NCBI RefSeq assembly: GCF_902859895.1
Contig: NZ_CADIKM010000003.1
Coordinates: 186,001 to 250,000 of the forward strand
Reading direction: 5' to 3'
Length of the DNA stretch: 64,000 nucleotides
DNA from: Pararobbsia alpina
Lineage (GTDB): Bacteria > Pseudomonadota > Gammaproteobacteria > Burkholderiales > Burkholderiaceae
Positions within the stretch are counted from its first letter, which is position 1. Every line of letters begins with the position of its first letter. The notes beneath the pieces are model-generated. The model saw only the letters and a program-made list of their open reading frames with translations, had not been told where the DNA came from and searched no databases. This document shows positions 8,695-17,336 of the stretch, one piece after another. Made by a program: the position numbers and the translations under genes.

Positions 8695-9348
8695 TCAGAA
8701 GCGATAGGAAAGCCCGACCTTGATAATCGGGTAGACCGACAGATTGTTTGCCTTGTCCTGCAGGCTGGCTTCTTCGGCCGCTACGTTTTGTGGACCCGCT
8801 GCGGCTGCGATGTCGGCCGGCACGTCGTAGCTCACGCTTGGTTTGCCAAACGCGACGCCTGCGTCAAAGAACATCGACAGGCCGCGGTTCATCGGGTTGT
8901 GCCCAAAGCCAATGCCCAGATAGGGACGCACAGCGGAAAACTTTGCTTTAGCGTGGATGACTTCGCCGTTGGTCGGAACTGTCACGCCATTGATAGTGTA
9001 AGTGCCTGACATGCTCGTCGCGTCAGCCGAGATGTTGTCGCCGCCGATGAGCAGACCCGCGGTGACGCGGAACCCGATGATGGCGGGCACCGGGAACACA
9101 TCCGCGTACAGGCCGCCGTGATAGAGATTCACCTTGCCGTCGTAGTGAGCATCGCCCGCATCGAACGAACGCGAGAAGGCCATGCCGTTGAATTCACCGC
9201 GCACATTGACGAACGAGTTGATGGAGTAGCCATAACCCGCTCCGAGACCTTCGGTGCCGACGTTGGTGTAGATTTCTTGTGCATACGCTGCCGGAGCGGC
9301 GACGATTGCGAGAGTGGCCACTGCCAGTGCCACTGCGACCTTCTTCAT
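8695..9348 (-). CDS. Outer-membrane beta-barrel protein (island)
   Basis: 217-aa exported protein. Its signal peptide has a MKKVAVALAVATLAIV core and likely cleavage after AYA before QEIY. The mature part alternates polar and hydrophobic residues in short strands (LGAGYGYSI, VNVRGEFNGM, VRPYLGIGFGH) and ends in YRF, the C-terminal Phe used by the Bam machinery. The size fits an eight-stranded OmpW/OmpA-like barrel. No enzymatic motif is seen. It stands alone inside the tRNA-flanked island. Its function is not predictable beyond an envelope location. Confidence 0.8.
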   Translation of the reverse strand: MKKVAVALAVATLAIVAAPAAYAQEIYTNVGTEGLGAGYGYSINSFVNVRGEFNGMAFSRSFDAGDAHYDGKVNLYHGGLYADVFPVPAIIGFRVTAGLLIGGDNISADATSMSGTYTINGVTVPTNGEVIHAKAKFSAVRPYLGIGFGHNPMNRGLSMFFDAGVAFGKPSVSYDVPADIAAAAGPQNVAAEEASLQDKANNLSVYPIIKVGLSYRF

Positions 9349-9493
9349 GTTGCGTAACTCCAGTTTTTGTAAGTTTTCCCTGGGGTTGGATGCCAGTGCT
9401 TCTCGGGCGTCTCCCAGGTGTATAGCCTCCCCACAGCGACGGCTACGCAGCGTATTTCGGCCACCGGGCAGGAAACTTTAGAGTTTGTTCCCG

Positions 9494-9640
9494 TTACGTA
9501 TTGATGAGTTGGCGGCCGAGAGCTGATGCGATGAATGGCTCGGAGGTGACGCTCTCCTTGAACCAGGTCGGGACGCGCTGCCAGGCTACGTAGTGGGGCA
9601 AGTACTTGGTCGCGACGCCGCGGAAACCAACATCAATCCG
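9494..9640 (-). pseudogene. Transposase C-terminal remnant
   Basis: The frame reads FRGVATKYLPHYVAWQRV then WFKES and ends ALGRQLINT at a stop. The GVATKYLxxYxxW signature is typical of the C-terminal end of some IS transposases (my best guess is an IS1595/IS1016-like element). Only about 48 codons remain; the catalytic part and inverted repeats are missing. It shows that an insertion sequence once sat in this island. Confidence 0.6.
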
Positions 9641-10060
9641 GCGCTTCGGTCGCGAGTGGGACGCGTGTGGCTGGTCGTACGCCGACGTTGCACGCGACAA
9701 GCCACACGCGAACCAGGTAGCGGGCTGGACGTCGGTCGAGATTTACTCCATTCCCGGCGTCATCAGTACGCGCGTCCCGGCAAAGGTCCCGTATTCGATG
9801 GCGCAGGAGATTGCGTTCCCGTCCGCTGTCGCATCGTACTTTGTCCAAGATGGCAGTGGCATTGCGCTTGGACTAGGTCCTCAGTCCAGCGCCGTCTCTC
9901 ATACCGTCTGCGATGCGTTGGACGAGTACCTGTCGAATATCGGAGCGCCGAATGAAATCTTTAGTGAAATTTTTAATATTCTTTGGGCTTTCTGTACCCG
10001 TGGTCTTCTCTTTTGGCCACGTCGTGACCACGTCGGCAAAAAAGCATTCCGAGCGCGCTT

Positions 10061-10249
10061 GTGGCCGAGAGCAACTCGTTTTTCAGCAGTAGGCTCGTGT
10101 CGAACGGCTCACATGTGCAGGCGTTCAAGTCGCACGCGATTAGAGACTTCCCGGTTGAAGACACTGTCGCTATCAACCTTCGCTTCGAAAGTGGCGCGCT
10201 GGGTACGTTCATGCTCTCGGACACAGCGCCCAGTGCTCGCAGCTGGTAG
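10061..10249 (+). pseudogene. Gfo/Idh/MocA oxidoreductase fragment
   Basis: The open stretch reads VQAFKSHAIRDFPVEDTVA followed by LRFESGALGTFMLSDTAP and SARSW, which resembles the C-terminal domain of Gfo/Idh/MocA sugar dehydrogenases. No Rossmann domain or continuation is found in any frame nearby. It is therefore a relic of about 60 codons. Confidence 0.65.
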
Positions 10250-10365
10250 CAAACGTCTCTGCTTTTGCCATCAGGTTTCACCACGCCTGTTCCCGCGACA
10301 GAAGCGCCAGGAACAAAATGCAGAGTAGCCAACTGCCATCTGCTTTTCGGTTCGCTTAAGCTCCG

Positions 10366-11190
10366 TCAGAAGGAGTAGCCAACTCCGAACATCACGAGTT
10401 GCTGCGTGGTCCTCGAGTCCGGCTCATAAATCGACCACCTACCGGTTGCGTCCGTCACCGAGTTCGAGATGCCGTAACGATAGTTCGAGTACTTGTAGTT
10501 GACATTGACATGCAGGTGCTTGGTTACAGCGTAATCCACACCGACGCCGACTTGGGTAATCGGCCTGCTTTCCAGCTGGGCTGCCGGAAAACCGACCTCC
10601 TTCATCTGGGCACCTACCATACCCGACACGGCAACATCGAGGCTCAGAACGAGCTTGTCCGTCGGTGCACCCTGGATGAGGACACCACCACCGAAAGCGT
10701 TGTGGGAATACTCTTCGGTTTCGAGGCTGGCGGCGTCGCGATTCCAGTAGTGATACCCATACTGCACGAACGGCACAACTTGGAACTGCGAGCGCACGCC
10801 AAAGCGAAACGCTTTACCGAGACGCAGCTGCACATCCGTGGTGAAGTTCTTCGACGTCGCCTTCTGCGGCGTAAACGTGGCGTCCAACAGGTGCCCGTCG
10901 TAGGCCGTGTTACCGAACGCGAACGAGCTGCTCACGCTGGTGTACACGTCCTTGATGCCGAAAATTGAGCCCTGACGGCTAGTCGAGATACCAATCGCGG
11001 CCTGCGTGCCGGTTTCCGAATTCATCGTTGTCGGAACTTCTGCGCGCGAGATTTCCTTGTAGTTCAGATTGGAAGCTCCGCCGGATAGCGAAACTTGGTT
11101 GTTGGCGTTTAGGATGGCGTCGTCGGCGTATGCCGTCGAAGCAGCCATGGCAATTGCAACGAATGCTGCTAACTTTGTGTACTTCTTCAT
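10366..11190 (-). CDS. Second outer-membrane beta-barrel protein (island)
   Basis: 274-aa exported protein with a clear signal peptide (MKKYTKLAAFVAIAMAAS, cleavage after AYA before DDA). The mature protein has repeated amphipathic strands (TTDVQLRLGKAFRFGVRS, VVPFVQYGYHYWN, HLHVNVNYKYSNYRYG) and ends in FGVGYSF with a terminal Phe, the outer-membrane barrel signature. AGGTCCTC-type spacing precedes the ATG. It is not obviously related to the 217-aa barrel upstream apart from topology. The substrate or role is unknown. Confidence 0.8.
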   Translation of the reverse strand: MKKYTKLAAFVAIAMAASTAYADDAILNANNQVSLSGGASNLNYKEISRAEVPTTMNSETGTQAAIGISTSRQGSIFGIKDVYTSVSSSFAFGNTAYDGHLLDATFTPQKATSKNFTTDVQLRLGKAFRFGVRSQFQVVPFVQYGYHYWNRDAASLETEEYSHNAFGGGVLIQGAPTDKLVLSLDVAVSGMVGAQMKEVGFPAAQLESRPITQVGVGVDYAVTKHLHVNVNYKYSNYRYGISNSVTDATGRWSIYEPDSRTTQQLVMFGVGYSF

Positions 11191-11748
11191 GAGGACCTTT
11201 TCTCACTGAGATAAAGAATCGGACCTGACTTAGTAAAGCAACCGGCATGACTCGGGCGGCGGTGTTGCTACAAGTGGACCTAGACGTGGTTTACGACCTA
11301 GACCTGCTTCTCTAAAGGGCAAGCAGGAAGAAACGACCACGGGCCGAAGTTCGCCTGCCTTGGAAGGTCCTCATGGCTCGCGAATGTGAAAGACCGGAAG
11401 CGCTTTTTGATTGCATATGTTGATAACACCGCGGCTGAGTCGCAACAACGCTGCATCCGCGACCACAGTGCTGTCCGCGTTGGCGACGGGCAAGCCTTCT
11501 CTCCCGAGATTGCTCGCGCCGAGCACATGAAGTCACGCGCATGGTTGCAACAACCCGGCTCGTGGTTTTTCGGAGCCGCTCATGGTCGCCAAAGGGCGAC
11601 GAGATACTTGGGTCGTATTGGGTTGCTGAAGCCGACTCTAAACAGTTCGGGCCGGTGCCGCGCTGCACGCGAGCGAGGGTCGTGCTCAACTTGGTGTCCC
11701 GCGCAAGGTGGCGTTTCGCGTCAAGCACTTACGGTCTTTACACGCACG

Positions 11749-11783
11749 TTATCCACAGCCTTGCCAACAAAATCTGTGGACAA
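11749..11783. other. Pair of inverted DnaA-box-like sites
   Basis: TTATCCACA (11749-11757) matches the DnaA-box consensus exactly. TGTGGACAA (11775-11783) is, on the other strand, TTGTCCACA, one mismatch away. The 17-base spacing and convergent arrangement might be chance or a relic of a plasmid or phage replication region. No AT-rich unwinding element or rep gene is nearby. Confidence 0.3.
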
Positions 11784-11808
11784 GCTGGTGTGTGACGCAA
11801 GGGCGCTT

Positions 11809-12316
11809 GGTGGCGCGCGCATTCGCGCGGCGACGCCAGAAGACCTCGAGCAGGGGCTTAAGCCTCTTCCGCGCCTAATACAGATGCTGCCGAGGCTGCG
11901 TGCTGTGGTCTTCATGGGCAAGAACGCGCAGCAGGCGCGCCCGCAGGTTGCGCTCCTCCGCCCCGAGTTGGCACTGTTCGCGTGTGCCCACCCCAGCCCG
12001 AAGGTCGTGAACACCCGACCAGGCAATCGGGAAGGCAATTCTGACTGTTCTTCGGGAAGTGGCTCGGTATCTTGAAGGGCCGTGCGGCGGCGCGTGGCTT
12101 GCGCCAAAGTCCCCGGAGGTCTTTCCAGCGGCAACGAAAAAGTCAGTGCGTGACAAGCAGGTTGCGCACTACATCACTCAAGTGCTGAATTCGCTGGCGG
12201 CGCACTCGGGGATAGGCAAGCCTTTGGAAGAAAAAGAAGGGCACGCATTCTCGGCCGAGATTTGCGCGTTGCAACGGGCGCTGGCGCTGCTTGGTGTCAC
12301 CTCTGAACACGGCTGA
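11809..12316 (+). pseudogene. Frameshifted uracil-DNA-glycosylase-family gene remnant
   Basis: The first frame reads GGARIRAATPEDLEQG, then LPRLRAVVFMGKNAQQARP and FACAHPSP, ending near VVNTRPGNRE. These match the second half of UDG-superfamily proteins, HPSP being the C-terminal catalytic loop. At about 12031-12035 one extra base moves the reading to a second frame, which continues AILTVLREVARYLEGP and on to a stop at 12314. The N-terminal half is not readable. It is either a true pseudogene or a single-base assembly error on top of an old 5' loss. Confidence 0.62.
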
Positions 12317-12422
12317 CCTCCCGGGAGAGAGGGCGGCGCGTTGCGCCGCACACGGGCAGGGCGCTGCGCGCTCGACTGGGTTGAAGCGCAGCAGCCATTT
12401 CTGCGCCTGCGGTTCGTATGGT

Positions 12423-13217
12423 TCAGCCAGCGCCTACTTCTATAATCCATCCTTCGACCTGAGCCACAGTACGTTCTGACGCGGTCAACGGGGGGTGCAA
12501 CGCCGACTGCAGGCGCCCGTCCAGGTCGGCAAGCCGCAACCATGCTGCGACGGTGTATGCGTCGTACTGGTCGCCCGTCATGTTCTCCGGCGCGGCAAGA
12601 CCGCGTCTCCACATCGACGGGTAGGCCTCGACAATCGCAGAGCGACCTGACGGAACGTCCCATCCGTCAAATGGCCAGAAGTGGACCTTGTCAGCGAGTC
12701 GACGGTGCAGGTAGAGCAGCCACGGGATGCCAGAATGAGTCGACTTCGCAACCGAGCCCTGCACATCGAAGTGAAACACGGACTTTGCCTTGCAGCGCTC
12801 TTCAGTTATGCGTCGCCATCTCGGGCTTCCTTGTCGTGCGCTGCCGTTGCCGGCGAGGCCATCACGGACAAAATCGACGTAGACGTGTTCTGCGTCCGTT
12901 GGCCAGTGCGTTTGGAAGTCCTCCAGGAACGCGTACCACTCTGGTTCGAGCTGATGGACCTCGAAATAACGGAGGGGGAAGGAGAAGCCGTGGTCGACGC
13001 CGACGATTGTTGGGATGTCCTCGTTAAGACGGTCTGCGAGCCACGTGGCCACGCCGCGGCGGCTCCAGTACTTGCGAGGACCGGGCGGGGGAAGTACTTC
13101 GACTGGCGCCTCGTTTTCGGCGTGCGCGATGTATACCCGCAGGCCCTTCAAGCCATCGGTGGGAGTCCTTGCCCCTGAATAGTCGATACCCACATAGCGT
13201 CGAAAAGCGGCTGACAT
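12423..13217 (-). CDS. DUF429-like predicted nuclease/RNase H-fold protein
   Basis: 264-aa protein. I placed the start at the ATG ending at 13217 because the protein then opens MSAAFRRYVGIDYSGA, the first strand of an RNase H-like fold as in DUF429 proteins; the frame stays open 66 codons upstream without family-like sequence. Acidic candidates are the D of GIDYSG, D in VGVDHGFSFP, E in VEAYPSMWRR and D in DQYDAYTVAAWLRL, which fits a metal-dependent nuclease core (inference). No export signal is present. It is the only intact non-envelope gene in the island. Function unknown; defence or DNA repair are possibilities only. Confidence 0.7.
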   Translation of the reverse strand: MSAAFRRYVGIDYSGARTPTDGLKGLRVYIAHAENEAPVEVLPPPGPRKYWSRRGVATWLADRLNEDIPTIVGVDHGFSFPLRYFEVHQLEPEWYAFLEDFQTHWPTDAEHVYVDFVRDGLAGNGSARQGSPRWRRITEERCKAKSVFHFDVQGSVAKSTHSGIPWLLYLHRRLADKVHFWPFDGWDVPSGRSAIVEAYPSMWRRGLAAPENMTGDQYDAYTVAAWLRLADLDGRLQSALHPPLTASERTVAQVEGWIIEVGAG

Positions 13218-13389
13218 GGTGCGTCCTGTACTGTTGTGTTGGTCACGCTGCGTGATGACTCCTGCCGCCGACTCCCCCACGCAACTGTCCGCTTCCTGGG
13301 TAAGGCGCAGCCATGCCTCAGCAATGTCATAACGCAAACATACAAACTGCATGGTGGCCCGCCTTCCTGGAGACGAACCGCCTTGTCCT

Positions 13390-13604
13390 TTAGAACAGGT
13401 ACATCCCAGCAACAAAAATTACGCCCGAGAACAAAAGCGCCGTCACGCAGTAGCCCGTGATGTCTCGAACGCCCAAGCCTGCGATAGCAAGCGCTTGGAG
13501 CGCCCAGAACGGCTGGGCCATATTGGCCCATGCCTCGCCATAGGCGATTGCCATTGCCGACTTACCTAGGTCCGCGCCTAGCGCTTGTGCAGCCTGTATC
13601 TAGG
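13390..13604 (-). pseudogene. C-terminal remnant of AtoE-type short-chain fatty-acid transporter
   Basis: Read on the minus strand, the frame gives ALGADLGKSAMAIAYGEAWA then NMAQPFWALQALAIAGLGVR and DITGYCVTALLFSGVIF to a stop at 13390-13392. This is the highly conserved end of AtoE (TIGR00366-like) transporters. The frame is closed by a stop just upstream of the preserved ~70 codons, so the rest of the gene is missing. Confidence 0.72.
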
Positions 13605-13636
13605 TTTTTGTGCGGCTCGGCGGCGCGTGGACTTCG

Positions 13637-13826
<190 letters not shown>

Positions 13827-13890
13827 AAAGAAGCGAGATTATCCTGAGCGGTCGCGAACCTGTCAAGGGCTGCGGCCGTCTTTCTTGTGC

Positions 13891-15549
13891 TCAGTCGTTC
13901 GCGTAGATATCGCGATCCTTGGTCTCGCGCACAAAGAGCATCCCGATCACGAACGTGGCCAGCGCGACGATCACCGGATACCAGAGCCCCGAGTAGATGT
14001 TGCCGTTCGCGGCCGAGATCGCGAACGCGGTGGCCGGCAGGAAGCCGCCGAACCACCCGTTGCCGATGTGATACGGCAGCGACATCGACGAATACCGGAT
14101 CCGCGTCGGGAACATCTCGACGAGCATCGCGGCAATCGGCCCATAGACCATCGTCACTAAGAGCACCAGGATCGCCAGCACGACGATCGCGAGGACGTAG
14201 TTGATCTGGGCGGGATCAGCCTTCGCCGGATAGCCCGCGCCCTTCAGCGTGCCCGACAGGTTCTTGTCGAACGCGGCAATCTGCGCCTTGGCGTCCGGGT
14301 CCTTGCCGTTGACCGAAGTGATGAGCTGCTCCCCGACCTTGATGGTCGCAAGCGTGCCCGGAGGCGCCTCGACATTGCTGTAGTTCAGGCCGGCTCTGGA
14401 AAGGGCACTCTTGGCCACATCGCATGACGACGTAAACTTCGCGGTTCCGACCGGATTGAACTGGAACGAACACTCGTTCGGATCGGCGGTGACGACGATC
14501 GGTGAGGTCGCAGTCGCGGCCTCGAGCGCAGGGTTCAGCGCATGGGTCAGGGTCTTGAACAGCGGGAAGAACGTCAGCGCGGCAATCAAGCAGCCCGCCA
14601 TGATGATCGGCTTGCGGCCGATCCGGTCGGACAGCGTGCCGAAGATCACGAAGAACGGCGTACCGATCAGCAGCGCCGCGGCGATCAGCAGATTGGCCGT
14701 CGTGCCGTCGACCTTCAAGGTCTGCGTCAGGAAGAACAGCGCATAGAACTGGCCGGTGTACCAGACGACGGCTTGGCCGGCGGTCAGCCCGAACAGCGCG
14801 AGTAGCACGATCTTGAGGTTCTTCCACTGGGCGAAAGCCTCGGTCAGCGGCGCCTTCGACAAATGGCCTTCGGCCTTCATGCGCTGGAATGCCGGCGACT
14901 CGTTGAGCTGCAAACGAATCCAGACGGAAATCACGAGCAGGAGGATCGAGACAAGGAACGGCACGCGCCATCCCCAGGCGGCGAACTGTTCTTCGCTCAG
15001 GGTTTCGCGGATCGCCACGATCACGATCAGGGATAGAAACAGCCCGAGCGTCGCGGTCGTCTGGATCCAGGAGGTGTAGGCCCCCCGCTTGTGAGCGGGT
15101 GCATGTTCGGCGACATAGGTTGCCGCGCCGCCATATTCACCGCCGAGCGCGAGGCCCTGCAGCAGTCGCATGCCGATGAAGATGATGGGCGCGGCCATGC
15201 CTATCGTCGCATAGCCGGGTAGCAGGCCGACCACGAAAGTCGAGGTCCCCATGATGACGATGGTGACCAGGAAGGTGTATTTGCGTCCGACGAGGTCGCC
15301 GAGGCGGCCGAATACGAGTGCCCCGAACGGCCGCACGGCGAATCCGGCCGCAAAGCTCAGCAAGGTGAAGATGAAGCCCGCGGTGGGATTCACGCCCGAG
15401 AAAAAGCTTCTGCTGATGAATAACGCGAGCGAGCCCGCGAGATAGAAGTCATACCACTCAAACACGGTGCCGAGCGACGATGCAAGGATCACCTTGCGGT
15501 CGGCGGCACTCATGCGCGATGGCGAAATATGCCCGCTTACAGAAGCCAT
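13891..15549 (-). CDS. MHS-family MFS transporter with a large extracytoplasmic insert
   Basis: 552-aa major-facilitator permease of the metabolite:H+ symporter type (ProP/ShiA-like). Seen: FEWYDFYLAG in helix 1, the loop 2-3 motif GRLGDLVGRKY and RLLQGLALGGEYGGAA in helix 4-5. The second cytoplasmic motif is GTLSDRIGRKP. Normal family length is 430-450; the excess is a ~100-residue hydrophilic segment between two C-terminal helices (NECSFQFNPVGTAKF through KADPAQINY) with two cysteines, probably periplasmic. Substrate unknown; organic acids are typical. It is transcribed away from recA. Confidence 0.9.
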   Translation of the reverse strand: MASVSGHISPSRMSAADRKVILASSLGTVFEWYDFYLAGSLALFISRSFFSGVNPTAGFIFTLLSFAAGFAVRPFGALVFGRLGDLVGRKYTFLVTIVIMGTSTFVVGLLPGYATIGMAAPIIFIGMRLLQGLALGGEYGGAATYVAEHAPAHKRGAYTSWIQTTATLGLFLSLIVIVAIRETLSEEQFAAWGWRVPFLVSILLLVISVWIRLQLNESPAFQRMKAEGHLSKAPLTEAFAQWKNLKIVLLALFGLTAGQAVVWYTGQFYALFFLTQTLKVDGTTANLLIAAALLIGTPFFVIFGTLSDRIGRKPIIMAGCLIAALTFFPLFKTLTHALNPALEAATATSPIVVTADPNECSFQFNPVGTAKFTSSCDVAKSALSRAGLNYSNVEAPPGTLATIKVGEQLITSVNGKDPDAKAQIAAFDKNLSGTLKGAGYPAKADPAQINYVLAIVVLAILVLLVTMVYGPIAAMLVEMFPTRIRYSSMSLPYHIGNGWFGGFLPATAFAISAANGNIYSGLWYPVIVALATFVIGMLFVRETKDRDIYAND

Positions 15550-16099
15550 ACGTGTCTCCAGGTCGTTTTATTAATAGTCGGCCCGAGGGGTTGCTGGGCA
15601 CAGTGGAATTATTGGCATGTAAACTCACCATGCGCTGATATTTTGAAAGGAACCCGGACTTGCTGTTGTTCGCCTCCTCCAGGGGTGTTGCCGCCATCAT
15701 CGGAACTTCTCGTTCCAAGTTCAGGCAAATTTGTCTAAAAGACTCCATCGTGAATGAGTCAGTCCTGCGCTTGGACTGAAAGCATAAGGGTAAGTCCCGG
15801 CGCCTGTGGCGCTGGTGCAACCGGGTGGCGGGGTCTTCCTGAGTGAGACGCAGGTAGTGGGAGCCCGGTGAGGGAAGGATGGGGGATGAGAACGGACTCG
15901 GTAGACATGGGCTGCGAGGTCGGATCTGACGAAAACGGCTGAGACCTGCGAGCCACTGGCGGTACGGTCGGAATCGCGCGCTGGAGCCCTTGCCGGCGGC
16001 CCGAGGACATAGTCCGATTGGAGGAGTGATCGATTCACATCTTCCGCGAGTATCCTGTCGATTGCGGAAGGTAAGAACGGACGCGGCGAAAAAAGTTCG

Positions 16100-16120
16100 G
16101 TGATCGAGGGTCTCGATCAC
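16100..16120. other. Perfect 9-bp inverted repeat upstream of recA
   Basis: GTGATCGAG, a GGT loop, then CTCGATCAC. There is no T-tract, so it is a weak terminator candidate; it sits about ten bases before the recA -35-like box and could instead bind a regulator. Confidence 0.5.
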
Positions 16121-16140
16121 TTAATGGCGCTTGTCAAAAC

Positions 16141-16160
16141 TACTGTTCTTTTATACAGTA
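16141..16160 (+). promoter_or_regulatory. LexA (SOS) operator of recA
   Basis: TACTGT-N8-ACAGTA, the extended palindromic form of the CTGT-N8-ACAG SOS box (core 16143-16158). It lies about 70 bases before the recA start and overlaps the probable -10 region after TTGTCA at 16131, so LexA binding would block the promoter. Confidence 0.88.
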
Positions 16161-16228
16161 TCGTCGAAATGCTCGCACGAGCGTGCCGTTCCCCGAAAAG
16201 CGCCATTCAACATAGCAAAGGACCATTC

Positions 16229-17314
16229 ATGGAAGACAGCAAGAAAGGCGCGGCCGGGCTCGCTGCCGAAAAGGGCAAGGCGCTCGCCGCGGCGCTCGCG
16301 CAGATCGAGAAGCAGTTTGGCAAGGGCTCGATCATGCGGCTCGGCGCCGGCGAGGCGATCGAGGACATCCAGGTCGTCTCGACGGGCTCGCTCGGCCTCG
16401 ATATCGCGCTCGGCGTCGGCGGCTTGCCGCGTGGCCGGGTGGTCGAGATCTACGGTCCGGAATCGTCGGGCAAGACGACGCTGACGCTTCAGGTCATCGC
16501 CGAGATGCAGAAGGTCAACGGCACCTGCGCGTTCATCGACGCGGAGCATGCGCTTGACGTCGGCTATGCGAGCAAGCTCGGGGTGAACGTACAAGACCTG
16601 CTGATCTCGCAGCCGGATACCGGCGAGCAGGCGCTCGAAATCGCCGATGCGCTCGTGCGCTCGGGTTCGATCGACCTGATCGTGATCGACTCGGTCGCGG
16701 CGCTCGTGCCGAAGGCCGAAATCGAAGGCGAAATGGGCGACTCCCTGCCAGGCCTGCAGGCGCGCCTGATGTCGCAGGCGCTGCGCAAGCTGACCGGCAC
16801 GATCAAGAAGACCAATTGCATGGTCATCTTCATCAACCAGATCCGGATGAAGATCGGCGTGATGTTCGGCAACCCCGAAACGACGACGGGCGGCAATGCG
16901 TTGAAGTTCTACGCATCGGTGCGCCTCGATATCCGCCGGATCGGCTCGATCAAGAAAGCCGACGAAGTGATCGGCAACGAGACGCGCGTGAAGATCGTCA
17001 AGAACAAGGTCGCGCCGCCGTTCCGTGAAGCCATCTTCGACATCCTGTACGGCGAAGGCATTTCGCGCGAAGGCGAGATCATCGACCTCGGCGTGACCGC
17101 GAAGATCGTCGAGAAGGCGGGCGCCTGGTACAGCTACAACGGCGAGCGCGTCGGCCAGGGCAAGGACAACGCACGGGAATTCCTGCGGGAGAATCCGGAT
17201 ATCGCGCGCGAGATCGAAAACAAGGTGCGCGCCTCGCTCGGCGTGATCGCCATGCCCGGTCATGTCGCCGAAGGTGGCGACGTTGAAGACGACGACATCG
17301 AAGAAAAGGCCTGA
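16229..17314 (+). CDS. recA: Recombinase RecA
   Basis: 361-aa RecA (E. coli 353). It forms filaments on single-stranded DNA, drives strand exchange and stimulates LexA self-cleavage. The ATG at 16229 follows AAAGGA and gives [11 protein letters not shown]; the frame is open further upstream but this is the family start. Seen: the MAW region [20 protein letters not shown], Walker [10 protein letters not shown], the acidic Walker B region [27 protein letters not shown] (loop 2 with MMGNPE-type end) and an acidic C-terminal tail. An SOS box stands upstream and recX follows 22 bases later. Confidence 0.98.
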   Translation: MEDSKKGAAGLAAEKGKALAAALAQIEKQFGKGSIMRLGAGEAIEDIQVVSTGSLGLDIALGVGGLPRGRVVEIYGPESSGKTTLTLQVIAEMQKVNGTCAFIDAEHALDVGYASKLGVNVQDLLISQPDTGEQALEIADALVRSGSIDLIVIDSVAALVPKAEIEGEMGDSLPGLQARLMSQALRKLTGTIKKTNCMVIFINQIRMKIGVMFGNPETTTGGNALKFYASVRLDIRRIGSIKKADEVIGNETRVKIVKNKVAPPFREAIFDILYGEGISREGEIIDLGVTAKIVEKAGAWYSYNGERVGQGKDNAREFLRENPDIAREIENKVRASLGVIAMPGHVAEGGDVEDDDIEEKA

Positions 17315-17336
17315 TCGAGGCGAAGGGTGACAGGCG

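Larger units (their letters stand above)
9349..10365. other. Decayed region with gene fragments
   Basis: About 1 kb between the two outer-membrane genes without an intact gene. It holds a transposase C-terminal relic (9494-9640, minus) and a Gfo/Idh/MocA relic (10061-10249, plus). The stretch 9720-9990 is open on the plus strand (IPGVISTRVPAKVPYSMAQE and onward) but matches no family I know and runs into unlikely sequence, so I do not call it a gene. Confidence 0.5.
11191..12422. other. Decayed region with a broken uracil-DNA-glycosylase-like gene
   Basis: No intact gene. The right half carries a frameshifted UDG-like remnant (11809-12316, plus). The left half (11191-11808) has only competing short frames. 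A perfect TTATCCACA DnaA-box consensus at 11749-11757 faces a near-consensus TGTGGACAA at 11775-11783. Confidence 0.5.
15550..16228. other. Divergent spacer between MHS transporter and recA
   Basis: 679 bp without a supported gene. It carries the promoter of the minus-strand transporter at the left and, at the right, a perfect hairpin (16100-16120), a TTGTCA -35-like box (16131-16136), and a LexA box overlapping a TATACA -10-like box. A run of short open frames on the minus strand matches nothing known. Confidence 0.5.

Noticed and set aside
9720-9990. Open plus-strand stretch IPGVISTRVPAKVPYSMAQE and onward as a gene
   Set aside because: No recognisable family, competing frames, no ribosome site; may be a relic but cannot be supported.
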